Source: Lysobacteraceae bacterium
Lineage (GTDB): Bacteria > Patescibacteriota > Patescibacteriia > JAACEG01
Direction: 5' to 3'
Assembly (NCBI GenBank): GCA_011682665.1
Contig: JAACEG010000023.1
Span: 1 to 8,044, forward strand
Length of the DNA stretch: 8,044 nucleotides
The notes under the pieces are model-generated. The model did not search any database. It was given only the letters and a program-made list of their open reading frames with translations, and was not told where the DNA came from. Below are positions 1-5,224 of this stretch, one piece after another (position 1 is the stretch's first letter; the number at the start of each line of letters is the position of its first letter). Position numbers and translations under genes: made by a program.

Positions 1-160
1 GTTCCCCCTTTGGAAAAGGGGAGGTTAGGAGAGGTAAAAAATTATAGTTTCCTCCCCTTTTAGGGGAGGTCAGGTGGGGTAAAAACTAAATAATACCCCC
101 TCTAACTCCCCCTACAAGGGGGAGAACGAGAATAATAGGTTCCTCCCCTATATTAGAGGG
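1..160. repeat. Cluster of CCTCCCC/GGGGAGG hairpin repeats
   Basis: Four related C-rich/G-rich units sit side by side in an otherwise AT-rich window. The first pairs 5-11 with 15-21 (7 bp). The second pairs 51-58 with 62-69 (8 bp, 3-nt loop). The third lies in the opposite orientation and pairs 106-113 with 117-124 (8 bp, 3-nt loop). The fourth, near 141-160, is decayed. In the first two units the hairpin is followed by GAGGT or a similar purine-rich tail, and in the third the mirror image precedes it, so these are copies of one element in both orientations rather than chance runs. No reading frame crosses the stretch. I infer a small interspersed repeat family; copies elsewhere in the genome would confirm it. 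Confidence 0.7.
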
Positions 161-252
161 ACTAATAAAACAAAAGTTTTAAGTTGTAAATTGTCGTTTT
201 ATATTTTACATTTTGAGGTTTGAATTTTATTTATATGTTAAAATGTTATTTT
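161..252. other. AT-rich spacer, no gene
   Basis: This stretch joins the two repeat clusters. On the minus strand it is rich in short A-runs separated by C or T, in the manner of low-complexity spacers. I see no start codon with a ribosome binding site, no hairpin of note and no RNA gene. It could be a degraded copy of a third repeat family, but nothing inside the window proves that. Confidence 0.4.
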
Positions 253-502
253 TCTTGGATTACGAAATACATAAATTTCGCTGTCTTTGCGAGAAAGGAG
301 CGAAACGATCCCCTGAATACTCCCTGTCATTACGAGCGAAGCGAAGCAATCCCATGAATATTATCGCCAATTCTCGGGATTGCTTCGTCGTTCCTCCTCG
401 CAATAACAGAACTTTCGTCGGGATTGCTTTGTCGCTTCGCTCTCCGAAGGAGTCCATATGATTCTTCGGAGTCCATCAGACCTCGCAATGACATTTCGTA
501 AT
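253..502. repeat. Composite interspersed repeat with terminal inverted repeats
   Basis: The block is bounded by a perfect 10-bp inverted repeat, ATTACGAAAT at 259-268 and ATTTCGTAAT at 493-502. Inside are three copies of a GAAGCAATCC(C) core: forward at 343-353, reversed at 376-386 and 420-430 (the last with one change). Positions 253-308 match 7912-7967 with two mismatches in 56 bases. Positions 364-416 match the reverse complement of 7987-8039 with two mismatches in 53 bases. A sub-hairpin pairs CCGAAG (444-449) with CTTCGG (464-469). Apparent reading frames here translate to repeat peptides and are not genes. The structure resembles a MITE-like or REP-like palindromic element assembled from modules; no transposase is present. 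Confidence 0.8.
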
Positions 503-548
503 TCAAGGTATTTTGATATTTATTATAGCATGCTAAAATTATTTGGCA

Positions 549-581
549 AAAATAAAACAAAAAAAACGCAAAATTTTGCGT
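549..581 (-). terminator. Rho-independent terminator after the GT4 gene
   Basis: ACGCAAAATTTTGCGT at 566-581 is a perfect 16-bp palindrome. On the minus strand it is followed directly by a long T-rich run (complement of 549-565). It lies about 158 bases beyond the stop codon of the glycosyltransferase gene and fits as its terminator. A T-rich stretch (582-592) also follows on the plus strand, so it may work in both directions and insulate the repeat block. The stem is short and AT-rich at its centre, so efficiency is uncertain. Confidence 0.6.
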
Positions 582-738
582 CTCTATTTTTTAAAAAAAT
601 TTACCAAAAGAAAAAGGTATGTGTGTGTTAATTTGTTGGTTGGTTTGACCGTGTTATAATGATAGCGGAACTTGTGATTGTTATTTATAATGTAACATAT
701 TTAAAAATGATATCAAGGAAAGTTATCAACAATCATTC
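582..738. other. Intergenic spacer, no gene seen
   Basis: This AT-rich stretch lies between the terminator and the stop codon of the glycosyltransferase gene. It would form the 3' untranslated region of that gene. A plus-strand promoter-like pair, TTGTTG (633-638) and TATAAT (655-660) with a 16-base spacer, points into the 3' end of the gene, but no plus-strand gene follows. I see no RNA gene. Confidence 0.4.
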
Positions 739-1863
739 TTATTCTAATAATTTTTTCAATTTTCCTGTCTGCTTTTTCCAATTAAATTCTTGTTCTACCC
801 TTTGTCTGCCGTTCGCTCCTAATTTTTCAGCTAAATTTTTATCTTTTAATAATTTAATTACAGCCCTGCTTATTTCATTAAGATTAAGCGGATTAACTAA
901 TAATCCTGTTTTATTATTGACAATAGCTTCAATAGCTCCACCAGATTTTCCGCCAATAACCGGCTTATTAAAAAAATTAGCCTCTAAAAAAACAATTCCA
1001 AAACCTTCAACATCTTCATTCATTTGCCGACATGGCATAATAAATAAATCTCCTAAATCATATAATGCTTTAATTTCTTCATCTTTCGCATTTGGCATAA
1101 AAATTACTTTGTCATTTACTGAAAATTTTTCGCTAAGTTCTCTAAGCTTTTTTTTATAAGAAGCGTCTCCGCCAGCTATTATATAAACAATATTTGCTAT
1201 TTCTTTTTTAATTTTTGGTATTGACTTTATCACCATATCAGCGCCTTTGCGTTCTACCATTCTGCCGACTGTAAAAATTATTTTTTTGTTTTTTAAATTG
1301 TATCTTTTGATTAAATCATTTTTTGTTTTTTTATCAGCGGGCGGTTTAAAGTAAGGACAAGGATAGATAGTTGTTATTTTATTTTCTTTTATTCCTAATT
1401 TTATTAATTCTTGTTTTGTAAAATCACTGTTGCTTGTAATATATTTCGCATTTTTTAATATTTTTTTAAGCAAATATTTTTTTCTTTTTGATTTTTGCGC
1501 GACTAATATGTCAAAACTATGGGTTAAAACAAGATAATCAAAATTCATTATCTTTGCTAAAACCATGACAACGGTTCCTAACGGCAAAACTTGCCCGACT
1601 AAAACTGTTTTTATTTTTTCTTTTTTAATTATTCTATACAGATACCAAAAACAAGGCAACCATTTCGGCCAAATTACCAGTTTTGTTAAAAGATTTTTAC
1701 GATATATTTTATAAGATTGCTCGCCATCCTCTGCTTTGATATCTTTAATGGTTAAAACAATAATTTTATCTGAAGGCAAATATTCGCATATTTTTCTATA
1801 ATAATTCGCCACTCCTCCAAAATTAGGCGGGAAATCAATTGTAAACAAAAGCGTTTTGCGCAT
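739..1863 (-). CDS. GT4-family glycosyltransferase
   Basis: This 374-residue protein is a cytoplasmic or membrane-associated retaining glycosyltransferase with the GT-B fold, close in pattern to PimA/PimB and other GT4 enzymes that transfer a sugar from a nucleotide donor to a lipid or lipid-linked acceptor. The N-terminal Rossmann half opens with FPPNFGGVANY (11-21), the glycine-rich acceptor-side loop, and carries THSFD (114-118). The C-terminal half has GRMVERKG (200-207), whose Arg and Lys contact the donor diphosphate, and an E-x7-E motif at Glu286 and Glu294 within EGFGIVFLE, followed by a KSGGAIE loop. Length is typical and nothing is missing. The ATG start gives a complete N-terminal strand; no Shine-Dalgarno sequence precedes it. 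The gene has its own promoter and terminator. Family assignment is firm; donor and acceptor sugars cannot be read from sequence. A role in the surface polysaccharide made with the nearby transferase and flippase is inferred from context. Confidence 0.93.
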   Translation of the reverse strand: MRKTLLFTIDFPPNFGGVANYYRKICEYLPSDKIIVLTIKDIKAEDGEQSYKIYRKNLLTKLVIWPKWLPCFWYLYRIIKKEKIKTVLVGQVLPLGTVVMVLAKIMNFDYLVLTHSFDILVAQKSKRKKYLLKKILKNAKYITSNSDFTKQELIKLGIKENKITTIYPCPYFKPPADKKTKNDLIKRYNLKNKKIIFTVGRMVERKGADMVIKSIPKIKKEIANIVYIIAGGDASYKKKLRELSEKFSVNDKVIFMPNAKDEEIKALYDLGDLFIMPCRQMNEDVEGFGIVFLEANFFNKPVIGGKSGGAIEAIVNNKTGLLVNPLNLNEISRAVIKLLKDKNLAEKLGANGRQRVEQEFNWKKQTGKLKKLLE

Positions 1864-1889
1864 AAATTTTTTTTATTCAATTATATTTT

Positions 1890-1919
1890 ATTATATCATA
1901 ATTTATATTTCCCAACTAA
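1890..1919 (-). promoter_or_regulatory. Extended -10 promoter for the GT4 gene
   Basis: On the minus strand TGATATAAT (1890-1898) matches an extended -10 element, TG-N-TATAAT. A weak -35, TTAGTT (1914-1919), lies 18 bases upstream. The predicted start of transcription near 1883 leaves a leader of about 20 bases before the ATG. Confidence 0.55.
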
Positions 1920-1950
1920 ATTTTATGGCTAACAAATTGTTGTCAAAATT

Positions 1951-1987
1951 AAAATAATAAAAAAACCGACTTCATAGGAAGCCGGTT
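1951..1987 (-). terminator. Strong rho-independent terminator of the 59-codon gene
   Basis: Read on the minus strand, AACCGGCTTC and GAAGTCGGTT (within 1964-1987) pair over 10 bp with one G-U wobble around a 4-base CTAT loop, and a T-rich tail follows at once (complement of 1951-1963). This is the best terminator in the window. It begins 27 bases past the stop codon of the small gene and separates it from the glycosyltransferase promoter. Confidence 0.88.
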
Positions 1988-1990
1988 CGT

Positions 1991-2013
1991 GTAGATATGA
2001 CTGGCATATCTAC
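1991..2013 (-). other. Perfect 9-bp hairpin just after the small gene's stop codon
   Basis: GTAGATATG (1991-1999) and CATATCTAC (2005-2013) form a perfect 9-bp stem with a 5-base loop. It starts one base after the stop codon of the 59-codon gene and is separated from the terminator hairpin by only three bases. It has no T-run of its own, so it is not a terminator. It could protect the mRNA 3' end or bind a protein; both are inference. Confidence 0.7.
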
Positions 2014-2014
2014 C

Positions 2015-2194
2015 CTAATTGGTTGCGTCCTTTATGGCCTCATCAAGGTCATTAGGATAAGCAACTTTAAAGTCCTCATAAGAAATTTCTAATTTTTCGC
2101 ACATTTTCCGCGAGTTCTGGGGAGGACATCCCCTTTTCCTAACATGCATTTTAACAAATTTTCTTACTTTTGCCCTTACTTCTTTTGTATTCAT
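2015..2194 (-). CDS. Small protein resembling a lone TetR-type HTH domain
   Basis: This 59-residue protein begins MNTKEVRAKV and ends DEAIKDATN. The gene is supported by a consensus promoter, a GGAGG ribosome binding site and a strong terminator after the stop. I do not recognise a named family. By eye, residues 20-51 follow the TetR-type DNA-binding domain without a gap: Gly22 sits at the usual RG turn, Met31-Cys32-Glu33 replaces IAE, Ile37-Ser38 replaces the VS of the recognition turn, and Phe42, Tyr46 and Pro47 fall where Leu/Tyr, Phe and Pro of 'LYYHFP' fall, followed by an acidic DLDEAI helix start. The first 20 residues are strongly basic and helix-forming. There is no room for a TetR ligand-binding domain. 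Two cysteines (23, 32) do not form a CxxC metal site. It may be a minimal DNA-binding protein, possibly self-regulating, or an unrelated helical protein; existence as a gene is much surer than function. Confidence 0.85.
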   Translation of the reverse strand: MNTKEVRAKVRKFVKMHVRKRGCPPQNSRKMCEKLEISYEDFKVAYPNDLDEAIKDATN

Positions 2195-2198
2195 TTTT

Positions 2199-2211
2199 TC
2201 CTTTTTCCTCC
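2199..2211 (-). promoter_or_regulatory. Shine-Dalgarno site of the 59-codon gene
   Basis: On the minus strand GGAGG (2207-2211) lies 12 bases before the ATG, and AAGGA (2199-2203) lies 4 bases before it. Together they make the only strong ribosome binding region in the window and fix the start of this short gene. Confidence 0.75.
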
Positions 2212-2229
2212 TTATATAATTTTTTGCAT

Positions 2230-2260
2230 TATATTATAATATATCTGCCAAATTTGTCAA
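2230..2260 (-). promoter_or_regulatory. Consensus sigma70 promoter of the 59-codon gene, with palindrome
   Basis: TTGACA (2255-2260) and TATAAT (2233-2238) are both perfect consensus boxes on the minus strand, 16 bases apart. Transcription should start near 2226, giving a leader of about 30 bases that carries the GGAGG site. A perfect 14-bp palindrome (2230-2243) is centred on the -10 box and could be an operator, although such AT-rich palindromes can arise by chance. Confidence 0.88.
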
Positions 2261-2416
2261 GGGAAAGGCTATAAAAACCAACTAATTAAATTTTAGTTAA
2301 ATTTGTTTACATTTATTTGAATAGCTTTTACTTTATATAAAAAAGCCATATTTTAATCATATTTTCAAATTTAATCTATTTGGATTCCAATATGTGAGTA
2401 AACTTATTCATTGAAT

Positions 2417-3856
2417 TTAATGTCTATATTTTTTAATCCCAATAGAAATCAAAATTTCTTTAACATCATTTTTTGAAAAACCTTTAATTAAATATAAAAA
2501 TCCAAAATAAAAAATTGCTGATAATGGAATAATAAATATCCAATTAATATATTGTTTTAAAAATATAATTCCCAAAGCCATTATAAAAGCTGTAATAATA
2601 TTCTGAATAAATTTTGTGCTCAGTAATCTTTTATCATAAGGAACAACCTGACGCGCATAATACATTCCTAAACAAAGCATTAAAAATTGACTTATAACAG
2701 AAGCAATCGCAGCACCAGCTAAATTTATCTTTGGTATCAAAATTAAATTCAAAATAACATTTACAACCATTGCAATACCCATATTAGCGGTATTTCTTTT
2801 TTGCCTGTTAGAAGCGTTTAAAAGAGAACCAATAGGAAAATAAAGAAAGACAAAAACTAAAGCAACCATTAAGAGCTGAAGCGGAAGTATTGAATTTAAA
2901 AATTCATTTCCGTAAATTGTTGTTATAATTTCTTTCGCAAGCGCGACAACTCCGAAACAAATCGGTATTGAAATAATAGTTAAATATATTATTGATTTTT
3001 CAAAAGTTGTTTTCAGCTTTTCTTTTGAATGCTCAAAATAATTGCTCATCGCTGGATAAATTGACGCTACAAAAGCCGCTGGGATAAATTGTAAGGAAAA
3101 AACCAGCTTATTTGCCACGCCATACCAGCCGACATAAATGTCGCCCGCAAGCTTTGAAAGAAGCACAGTATCAATATGCGTATAAACCCTATTAAAAATA
3201 CCAGCTAACATAAACGGGAAAGAAGCTATTAACAAAGTTTTAGCGAATTGCTTGTCAATTGAAAACTTTATTCTTATTTTTGCTATGCGAATCGCTAAAC
3301 TAAAAGAATAAATAGCATTCAAAAAACTAGATATAACAAGAACACCAATAAGCAGAGCAATTGATTTTGTTGTAAAAAGAATTATTCCTCCTAAAGTCAC
3401 AGTTAAAATTTGATAGCAAATAATTCCAATTGCTTCATATTTTAATATTTGCCAAGACCTTAAAACGCCATAGAAAGTTAATGTAAAAGAATCAAAAAAC
3501 ATCACTGCGCTGGCTATATAAACTAATTTCTTTGTAAAATTATCATATCCTAATAGATTTATGACAATCGCAATAGCAATCATTGTTAAAACACTAAAAA
3601 TTAATTTCAGAGTTATAATTGAATTAAAATAACTTCTCGCCTTTTCTTTATATTTTGCAACTTCTCTAATCAAAATTGGAGTTAAACCAGCATCAATAAA
3701 AACCGAAAAAATTGTTGTGAAAGAAAGCGCAAAAAAATATTTACCAATAATTTCAGGTCCTAAATTTCTAGCGATTAAAGCAATATAAACAAAAGCCAAT
3801 ATTTTTTGAAAAATAAAAGCAAAAGTTATATAAGCTGTATTTTTAGCAATAGACAT
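2417..3856 (-). CDS. Wzx/MOP-type polysaccharide flippase
   Basis: This integral membrane protein of about 479 residues belongs to the oligosaccharide flippase branch (Wzx/RfbX, polysaccharide biosynthesis protein) of the MOP superfamily. Such proteins move undecaprenyl-diphosphate-linked glycans from the inner to the outer face of the cytoplasmic membrane. The N-terminus MSIAKNTAYITF followed by a helix ending IARNLGPEIIGKYFFA is typical, as is the next-helix segment DAGLTPILIREVAKYK. Some 12-14 hydrophobic helices can be counted, including YPAMSNYF near the middle and a PIGSLLNASNRQKRNT loop before the final helices. A TTG at 3869-3871 would add five residues, but the ATG at 3854-3856 aligns with the family N-terminus and has GAAAGG a few bases upstream. 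The gene stands alone between two terminators, with no sign of truncation. Substrate specificity cannot be read; the phosphoglycosyl transferase and GT4 genes nearby suggest the product they make. Confidence 0.92.
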   Translation of the reverse strand: MSIAKNTAYITFAFIFQKILAFVYIALIARNLGPEIIGKYFFALSFTTIFSVFIDAGLTPILIREVAKYKEKARSYFNSIITLKLIFSVLTMIAIAIVINLLGYDNFTKKLVYIASAVMFFDSFTLTFYGVLRSWQILKYEAIGIICYQILTVTLGGIILFTTKSIALLIGVLVISSFLNAIYSFSLAIRIAKIRIKFSIDKQFAKTLLIASFPFMLAGIFNRVYTHIDTVLLSKLAGDIYVGWYGVANKLVFSLQFIPAAFVASIYPAMSNYFEHSKEKLKTTFEKSIIYLTIISIPICFGVVALAKEIITTIYGNEFLNSILPLQLLMVALVFVFLYFPIGSLLNASNRQKRNTANMGIAMVVNVILNLILIPKINLAGAAIASVISQFLMLCLGMYYARQVVPYDKRLLSTKFIQNIITAFIMALGIIFLKQYINWIFIIPLSAIFYFGFLYLIKGFSKNDVKEILISIGIKKYRH

Positions 3857-3920
3857 ATTCCTTTCAGTCAAATTAAAAATGAAAAATGAAAATTTAAAAA
3901 CAAAAATTATTTTTTATTTT

Positions 3921-3929
3921 AATATAACA
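3921..3929 (-). promoter_or_regulatory. Possible extended -10 promoter of the flippase gene
   Basis: TGTTATATT on the minus strand fits TG-N-TATATT, lies downstream of the bL25 terminator and leaves a leader of about 55-60 bases. No convincing -35 box is visible. The leader contains a 7-bp tandem repeat (AAAAATG units, 3875-3893 on the plus strand). Confidence 0.35.
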
Positions 3930-3945
3930 TAAAAAATATTAAAAC

Positions 3946-3976
3946 ATAATAAAAAAACGCGTCTTACCGCGTTTTT
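3946..3976 (-). terminator. Rho-independent terminator after bL25
   Basis: AAAAACGCG (3953-3961) and CGCGTTTTT (3968-3976) form a 9-bp stem with a 6-base loop. On the minus strand the stem's T-run extends to about 3946. It lies about 140 bases beyond the bL25 stop and should end the transcript that includes bL25. The sequence is symmetrical enough to work on both strands. Confidence 0.8.
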
Positions 3977-3986
3977 ATCCAGACCC

Positions 3987-4016
3987 ATTATAATATACTA
4001 CTATTTTTAAGGGCAA
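3987..4016 (-). promoter_or_regulatory. Promoter-like pair just upstream of the terminator
   Basis: TTGCCC (4011-4016) and TATAAT (3987-3992) lie 18 bases apart on the minus strand. A transcript from here would start near 3980 and meet the terminator hairpin within a few bases. Either the match is accidental or this is a short leader with an attenuator in front of the flippase gene. Confidence 0.35.
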
Positions 4017-4115
4017 GAATAGACAAATAATCAATGTCTTCTTGTAGAGTCTAATAATCATGTAGTAAAAGCGCTGGATTTATTAAAATATAAAATTGCA
4101 AATAGTTAGTTATTT

Positions 4116-4796
4116 TTATTTCTTCTCTGATTTATTCTTTTGTTCATCCGACATTTGTTCTTCTTTTTCCCCTTTTTTAGCTTTATCCTTTAATTCTTCT
4201 ATCTGAGTTTTATCTTTTTCTTCTTCTATTACTTTTTTTTCTTCTTCTATCCTTGGCTTAGAAATACTTGCTATAACCGCCTCTGGGCGATTTATTATTT
4301 TAATGGTATTAGGAACTTTTAGGCTTTTAACATGGATAACATCATCAAAATTTTTCAATGAGCTTAAATCAATTTTTATTTCATTTATTAAATCTTTAGG
4401 TAAACATTTAACTTCAATTTCTCTTATTTTAATAACTAAAATTCCTCCTAATTCTTTTACAGCTTTTGATTCTCCCACAAAATTCAATTCTACATTAGTT
4501 ATAAGCTTTTGCCCATATTTAATCTTGTAAAAATCAATATGCTCTATTTTTCCGCTTATAGCATTATAAGATATTTGATGAATTAAAACAGGTATCTCTT
4601 CATTGTCAATTTTAAGATTGATTAAAGTGCTATTCCCAGCCTTTTTATAAACTTTTTCAAAAGGAATATATTCTACTGTTAAATTCATGGACTTTATTCC
4701 TTGCCCATAAATAACTGCGGGAATTCCATTATTTTCTCTTATCTGGCTTACTTTTTTCCCAACAATTTCTCTTTTTTTTACTTTTAATAATTCCAT
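4116..4796 (-). CDS. rplY: 50S ribosomal protein bL25 (Ctc/TL5 form)
   Basis: This 226-residue protein is the long, two-domain form of bL25, which binds 5S rRNA in the central protuberance of the large subunit. The N-terminal RNA-binding domain (about 1-92) carries RENNGIPAVIYGQG (20-33) and HIDFYKI (86-92), both diagnostic. The C-terminal beta domain (about 95-180) carries the family's GESKAVKELGGIL segment (108-120), a CLPKDL stretch and the IDLSSLKNFDDVI motif (142-154). After residue 180 comes a charged, low-complexity tail of about 45 residues rich in Glu and Lys, probably disordered. The ATG start gives the normal N-terminus; no Shine-Dalgarno sequence is present. The upstream zinc-ribbon gene ends 17 bases before it, so the two are probably cotranscribed from the promoter near 5180-5207 and end at the hairpin at 3953-3976. 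Confidence 0.95.
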   Translation of the reverse strand: MELLKVKKREIVGKKVSQIRENNGIPAVIYGQGIKSMNLTVEYIPFEKVYKKAGNSTLINLKIDNEEIPVLIHQISYNAISGKIEHIDFYKIKYGQKLITNVELNFVGESKAVKELGGILVIKIREIEVKCLPKDLINEIKIDLSSLKNFDDVIHVKSLKVPNTIKIINRPEAVIASISKPRIEEEKKVIEEEKDKTQIEELKDKAKKGEKEEQMSDEQKNKSEKK

Positions 4797-4813
4797 AAAT
4801 AAAAAATAAATAG

Positions 4814-5107
4814 TTATTTCATCATTTTTATAAAATCAATTTTTTTGTTTTTTAATACTTGATGAATATCTAAAATATCATCTTCATTAACCCTGTCTCC
4901 TTTTCTAAACTTTATAACCTCTGACTTTTGTAAATCAGTGGCGAAGCTAACAATACTAATCCCCATAGGATTAAAATTCACAATACCAATAAAGCTAACA
5001 AAGCATTTTTTACATTTAATATAAATAAAAGAATCATTATTTGTATCCTCAATAATAGACATTTCTAAAAAATCTTGCTTTGCTCCACAGACAGGACATT
5101 TTGACAT
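4814..5107 (-). CDS. Small zinc-ribbon protein, function unknown
   Basis: This protein of 97 residues starts MSKCPVCG and has two CxxC pairs (Cys4/Cys7 and Cys32/Cys35) about 25 residues apart, the pattern of a four-cysteine zinc ribbon. The second half, with GISIVSFATDL, then NEDDILDIHQVLK, resembles a conserved hypothetical family that I recall from Patescibacteria (CPICG ... TDL ... DDVL..H); this recollection cannot be tested here. It is likely cytoplasmic, with no membrane segment. The frame stays open to a TTG at 5189-5191 and an in-frame ATG at 5156-5158. The TTG lies upstream of the predicted transcription start, so it is unlikely. The ATG at 5105-5107 puts the ribbon at the N-terminus as in the family; the one at 5158 would add 17 residues and remains possible. 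The gene precedes rplY by 17 bases, suggesting a ribosome-linked role by association only. Confidence 0.8.
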   Translation of the reverse strand: MSKCPVCGAKQDFLEMSIIEDTNNDSFIYIKCKKCFVSFIGIVNFNPMGISIVSFATDLQKSEVIKFRKGDRVNEDDILDIHQVLKNKKIDFIKMMK

Positions 5108-5179
5108 GAAGTTTTTATCTATATTTATATTATTAGTTGGAAATGAAAGATTAAACATAAAAAAATTACTTATAGATAT

Positions 5180-5207
5180 AATATAATACAAATAATATTT
5201 TAGTCAA
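5180..5207 (-). promoter_or_regulatory. Promoter of the zinc-ribbon/bL25 pair
   Basis: TTGACT (5202-5207) and TATATT (5180-5185) lie 16 bases apart on the minus strand, in the short gap after the mraY stop codon. Transcription should start near 5173. This gives the pair independent expression besides any read-through from mraY and argues against the upstream TTG start of the zinc-ribbon frame. Confidence 0.65.
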
Positions 5208-5224
5208 GGTAAAAATTAAAATTA

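Noticed and set aside
213..461. Open frames on both strands (213-461 plus, 260-457 minus, 330-560 minus)
   Set aside because: They lie inside the interspersed repeats, translate to repeat-derived peptides, overlap one another on opposite strands and lack ribosome sites.
253..502. CRISPR array, suggested by recurring GAAGCAATCC units
   Set aside because: The units are irregularly spaced, occur in both orientations and have no uniform spacers or cas genes.
645..660. TTGACC and TATAAT as a promoter pair
   Set aside because: The boxes are only four bases apart, far below the 15-19 needed.
723..731. TTATCAACA, resembling a DnaA box
   Set aside because: It is a single copy, mismatched at a core position, with no cluster and no replication gene nearby.
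659..1159. Plus-strand frame of 166 codons
   Set aside because: It is the antisense shadow of the GT4 glycosyltransferase C-terminal half and has no domain signature of its own.
2280..2298. AACTAA...TTAGTT hairpin downstream of the flippase gene as a terminator
   Set aside because: Only six A/T-rich pairs and a short T-run; too weak to call, although the flippase has no better terminator in the gap.
4017..4115. Possible tRNA or other structured RNA in the gap after bL25
   Set aside because: No cloverleaf, no TTC-type loop and no acceptor stem could be assembled.
4303..4530. Plus-strand frame of 75 codons
   Set aside because: Antisense shadow of rplY.
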